Assembly (NCBI GenBank): GCA_900143635.1
Contig: FREY01000015.1
Coordinates: 1-64,000 of the forward strand
DNA: 64,000 nt
Direction: 5' to 3'
Origin: Rhodobacteraceae bacterium Alg231-04
GTDB taxonomy: Bacteria; Pseudomonadota; Alphaproteobacteria; Rhodobacterales; Rhodobacteraceae
Position 1 is the stretch's first letter. Each line of letters opens with the position of its first letter. Both the position numbers and the translations under genes were made by a program. The notes below the pieces were generated by a model. It saw nothing but the letters and a program-made list of their open reading frames with translations. It was not told the origin of the DNA and ran no database searches. Below, piece after piece: positions 61,341 to 64,000 of the stretch.

Positions 61341-61709
61341 GTGGCGCGTGCAACATGGATATCAGCAGTGGCGGGGGCGGTTCGGGCCGCCGGTCGTCTG
61401 CGTGCCGTGCTGATCTGCGCGCTGGCGGTTTCGATGCTTGTCGCCGCGGTTCCGACCCATGCCGGGCACGGGTTTTCGCAAGCGGATGCCCATTCCGTGA
61501 TGGCCCTGGACGGGCCGGACCAGCCTGACGGCGTGGATCAGGGCACAGAGTTTGACTGTTCGGTCCATCCGGGATGTTACGCCTTGGCTCTTGTGAACCC
61601 GGCAAAACTGCCGGTGGTGCACCTTGCCTCGGCGGTTTACCCTGAACAACGCAGGTATCTTCCGGGCGTTCTGCCCCCCCCACTTCCGCACCCACCCAAC
61701 CTTTCCTGA
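61341..61709 (+). CDS. Small secreted protein, unknown
   Basis: 122 residues from GTG 61341. N-terminal signal (LICALAVSMLVAAVPTHAGHG), one cysteine pair region (FDCSVHPGCYAL) and a Pro-rich end (LPPPLPHPPNLS). Its layout resembles the 49181 protein: HGG/HGH after the signal, then a short body and a PPP tail. They may be one family. Function unknown. Confidence 0.5.
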   Translation: MARATWISAVAGAVRAAGRLRAVLICALAVSMLVAAVPTHAGHGFSQADAHSVMALDGPDQPDGVDQGTEFDCSVHPGCYALALVNPAKLPVVHLASAVYPEQRRYLPGVLPPPLPHPPNLS

Positions 61710-61789
61710 ACCGAGCCGTCGGCGGACCCGCCAATTCCGGACCGCGCCGATACCGCAATTTGCGGCCCTTCCAGTTCAGGGAAATTCCG

Positions 61790-62188
61790 ATGTTTACCTA
61801 TCTCTACTTCCTCATTGCTGCAGCCCTGCTGTTTGCGGTTCTGCGCCTGACATGCGGCCCCTGCGTGATGGGCCGATTGGATACCGTCACCCAGGCTTCC
61901 ATTCCCCGGTTGCCGGTGATCGCACTTGGCTGGGCGCTCAGCCTGTTCCTGACGGTCACCTATGTTCTGTGCGTGGGCTTTGACCTGATTTTCCCAGGTT
62001 ACGCCATGTACGAAGCGTGGATCGCATTGATGCCCGGCATGACCTGGCTCAGCTGGCCGTCTTTCCTGCTCGGGCTGATCTGGGCGTTTCTCTACGGCTG
62101 GTACGCCGCCTTGCTGTTTGGCGGGCTGTTCAACGCTATCGCGTCCCGCGCCTGCCCCCCCGCGCGGGTCGGCACCGAAAACCACTGA
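61790..62188 (+). CDS. Four-helix membrane protein (DUF5676-like)
   Basis: 132 residues from ATG 61790. About four helices: LYFLIAAALLFAVLRL, LPVIALGWALSLFLTVTYVL, a middle AWIALMPGMTWLSWPSFLLG and FLYGWYAALLFGGLFN. The pattern CVGFDLIFP and FLYGWYAALL recalls DUF5676 proteins; a cysteine pair (LTCGPC) is near the N-terminus. Substrate and role unknown. Confidence 0.65.
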   Translation: MFTYLYFLIAAALLFAVLRLTCGPCVMGRLDTVTQASIPRLPVIALGWALSLFLTVTYVLCVGFDLIFPGYAMYEAWIALMPGMTWLSWPSFLLGLIWAFLYGWYAALLFGGLFNAIASRACPPARVGTENH

Positions 62189-62204
62189 CTGAAAGGAGAC
62201 GGCC

Positions 62205-62324
62205 ATGATGGCCATCGCACTTACCCTGCTTCTGACACCGATCCTGATGATCGTGTTCTACCGGATCACATTGCGTGTTCCAGCCAAGGTTCGCGTCCAC
62301 CCCAACGAAAGGAAGTTGAAATGA
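62205..62324 (+). CDS. 39-residue membrane peptide
   Basis: ATG 62205 has AAGGAG upstream and its stop overlaps the next start (ATGA at 62321), which supports translation. One helix (LTLLLTPILMIVFYRI) and a basic tail (KVRVHPNERKLK). No family recognised. Confidence 0.5.
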   Translation: MMAIALTLLLTPILMIVFYRITLRVPAKVRVHPNERKLK

Positions 62325-63379
62325 CCATGTCCACATTGGCGGCAACCCTGTCCATTGCTGCCCTGTCCGTGCCTTCGCTGGCTCTGGCCGGAACCGTGTT
62401 CATCCCCGAAGGCAGCGCCAATTCCATCCTGATGGTCGAGCCCGAATCCGGGGAGATCCTCGGCCGTCTGCCGGGGTTCGAGGCGATCCACGGCCTGTCG
62501 GGCGCACCGGGCGCGAAATATCTGGTCGCCGGCAGCTTTACCGAGATCGACCGGGAGGAGCTGGCTGCAACGGCAAAACCCAAGGGCATATCTGAGGAAG
62601 ATCACGCCGCCCACCATGCCAAGCGCGACAAGGCGGCGCTGCCCGAAGACGCAGGGCTGAGCCTCGTGACGATCCTTGATGCCAAGACAGGTCAGGTCGT
62701 GCAGCGGATCGAGGTGCCGGGGGCCGTGCATCACACCGCTGTGTCACTCGACGGGCGGCTTGCGGTGGCCACCCATCCCGCTGGCGACGGAATTTCCATC
62801 ATGGACCTTGAAACATTGACCTATCGTGGGTTCGTGTCGACCGGACCGATGCCGAACTATGCGGTCTTCGCCCCCGAAGGCGGCAAGGTCTATGTAACCA
62901 ACACCGGCAACGGCACCCTGAGCGAAGTGGATACCGAAAACGGTTACCTCACCCGCAACATCCGCGTGGGCGAAGGGCCCGAACACCTGGTGCTGAGTGA
63001 CAACGGCGCGGTTGCCTTTGTTGCCGACAGCGACGGTGGCAAGGCTTATCGCGTGGATCTGAGTAGCGGCGAAGTCACCGACGTGTATGACATTGGCGGC
63101 GAGGTGCACGGTATCGGCCTGTCCGACCGCGAGGGGGTTCTGTTTGTCGCCGGCAAGGGCACCGACAGGCTGGTGTCAATCGACCTGGCCACGGGGAAAC
63201 AGCGCGAGGCTGCCTTGTCGCCCAAGCCCTACCACCTGACCACCATCCCGAATTCGGGAAAGCTGATGGTGTCGAGCCGGTTGGAGCCGAAAGTTTGGAT
63301 CGTCGATCAGGCCACTCTGACCGCTTCGGGCGAGATCACCATTCAGGGTGAGGGCCACCAGATGGTGGCTTTGCCCTGA
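62321..63379 (+). CDS. YncE-like beta-propeller, periplasmic
   Basis: 352 residues. Signal peptide ending LALAGTV, then seven-bladed propeller repeats (VYVTNTGNGTLSEVD, AFVADSDGGKAYRVD, LFVAGKGTDRLVSID, RLAVATHPAGDGISIMD). This is the YncE/cytochrome cd1-like fold without heme. A His-rich insert (EEDHAAHHAKRDK) at about residue 90 could bind metal. Function unknown; similar proteins occur in copper and quinohemoprotein operons. Confidence 0.82.
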   Translation: MTMSTLAATLSIAALSVPSLALAGTVFIPEGSANSILMVEPESGEILGRLPGFEAIHGLSGAPGAKYLVAGSFTEIDREELAATAKPKGISEEDHAAHHAKRDKAALPEDAGLSLVTILDAKTGQVVQRIEVPGAVHHTAVSLDGRLAVATHPAGDGISIMDLETLTYRGFVSTGPMPNYAVFAPEGGKVYVTNTGNGTLSEVDTENGYLTRNIRVGEGPEHLVLSDNGAVAFVADSDGGKAYRVDLSSGEVTDVYDIGGEVHGIGLSDREGVLFVAGKGTDRLVSIDLATGKQREAALSPKPYHLTTIPNSGKLMVSSRLEPKVWIVDQATLTASGEITIQGEGHQMVALP

Positions 63380-63412
63380 TCCTGCCCGCCGCGCCAGAAA
63401 AGGAGACCTCTC

Positions 63413-64000
63413 ATGGGCAATTCCAAACCACCGACCCTGCGTTTTCTGGGCGCCACTGGCACCGTGACCGGCTCGCGTTACCTGCTCGAGGCGGAAGGCC
63501 GCCGGATTCTGGTCGATTGCGGATTGTTCCAGGGCTACAAGCAGCTGCGTCGGCGAAACCGCCAGCCCTTTCCGGTGCGGCCCCGCAGCATCAGCACGGT
63601 GCTTCTGACTCATGCGCATCTGGATCACTCCGGCTATATCCCAGCGCTGATCCGCGCCGGGTTCGACGGCCGGGTGATCTGCACCGGGTCCACCGCCGAA
63701 CTGTGCGAGTTGATCCTGCCCGACAGCGGCCATCTGCAAGAGGAAGAGGCGAAATACGCCCGGCGCAAGAAATACTCTGACCACGCCCGGCCAACCCCGC
63801 TCTATACGTTGAAAGATGCCGAGGCGGCGCTGGCACGGTTCGATTCCGTTCCTTTTTCCAAGCCGGTCGATCTGGGCAACGGCGTCACCGCCGAGTTCAT
63901 CCCCGCCGGGCACCTGCTGGGTGCGGCGCAGATCCGGTTGAACGTCTCGGGCATCACCGCGCATTTCAGTGGTGACCTGGGCCGGGACAGCGACCCGCTG
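63413..64000 (+). CDS. MBL-fold metallo-hydrolase of the beta-CASP RNase type (3' end outside window)
   Basis: Open frame from ATG 63413 (AGGAGA upstream) to the right edge, 196 codons, no stop seen. N-terminal GATGTVTGSRYLLE, ILVDCGLFQG, then the metal motif LTHAHLDHSG and, further on, IPAGHLLGAAQIRL. These are the first motifs of metallo-beta-lactamase proteins of the CPSF/RNase J-like kind. The beta-CASP domain would be outside the window. Activity as RNA nuclease is inferred. Confidence 0.85.
   Translation, partial: MGNSKPPTLRFLGATGTVTGSRYLLEAEGRRILVDCGLFQGYKQLRRRNRQPFPVRPRSISTVLLTHAHLDHSGYIPALIRAGFDGRVICTGSTAELCELILPDSGHLQEEEAKYARRKKYSDHARPTPLYTLKDAEAALARFDSVPFSKPVDLGNGVTAEFIPAGHLLGAAQIRLNVSGITAHFSGDLGRDSDPL

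Noticed and set aside
1..64000. CRISPR arrays, tRNA or rRNA genes
   Set aside because: No regularly spaced repeats and no tRNA or rRNA signature seen on either strand by reading.

Overview
The window is GC-rich DNA from an alphaproteobacterium, most likely a member of the Rhodobacteraceae (Roseobacter group). It comes from a repABC-type plasmid: repA, repB and repC lie in order at 41.1-44.5 kb, with three 16-bp parS palindromes and an antisense RNA between repB and repC. Both ends of the window cut through genes: a copper P-type ATPase at the left end and a metallo-beta-lactamase-fold protein at the right end.

Layout, left to right. 0-7 kb: a copper-ATPase operon with a saccharopine-dehydrogenase-like protein, a ferric-reductase-like membrane protein, an APC permease, small membrane proteins, a cytochrome c and an orphan Rieske protein. 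7-12 kb: a decayed gene remnant, nhaA, an ion channel, and an MFS/UPF0104 pair divergent from a mercury-type MerR regulator. 12-23 kb: mobile DNA, namely an IS30 element that cuts an exonuclease gene, an adenine methyltransferase, a propeller-cytochrome fusion, and an island with a P-loop protein, an HTH protein and two tandem tyrosine recombinases. 23.4-24.3 kb: a two-gene cassette of unknown function. 24.5-30 kb: a DUF2933-like protein, a lipoprotein, scsB and a merRTPA mercury operon. 30-33.7 kb: a transposase remnant and a complete three-gene CBASS defence operon (CD-NTase, E2-like, HNH-SAVED Cap5). 34-39 kb: ccmFGHI and a membrane protein. 39-45 kb: a decayed second repC, a second copy of the unknown two-gene cassette, the live repABC and a dead IS3-type transposase. 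45-64 kb: a Fic protein, two L,D-transpeptidases, a periplasmic cytochrome/multicopper-oxidase/DsbA operon, copZ, copA, cueR, a two-component system, a Met-rich EF-hand protein, and small membrane and beta-propeller proteins.

The main theme is copper and mercury tolerance tied to periplasmic redox chemistry. Five promoters share the MerR/CueR layout: a TTGAC(C/G) -35 box and a 19-bp spacer carrying a TCCA...GGA-type dyad. They precede copA, copZ, ccmFGHI, an L,D-transpeptidase gene and the DUF2933/lipoprotein/scsB operon. This suggests that the single plasmid CueR runs copper export, cytochrome c maturation, periplasmic thiol repair and possibly envelope remodelling together.

The least explained item is the duplicated two-gene cassette (23.4-24.3 and 39.8-40.7 kb). 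Its proteins match nothing I recognise. All four genes are preceded by a similar leader: a stem, the bases CTTGA, then a second stem. The stem sequences change between copies while pairing is kept, which points to a structured cis-acting RNA. No tRNA, rRNA or CRISPR array was seen.
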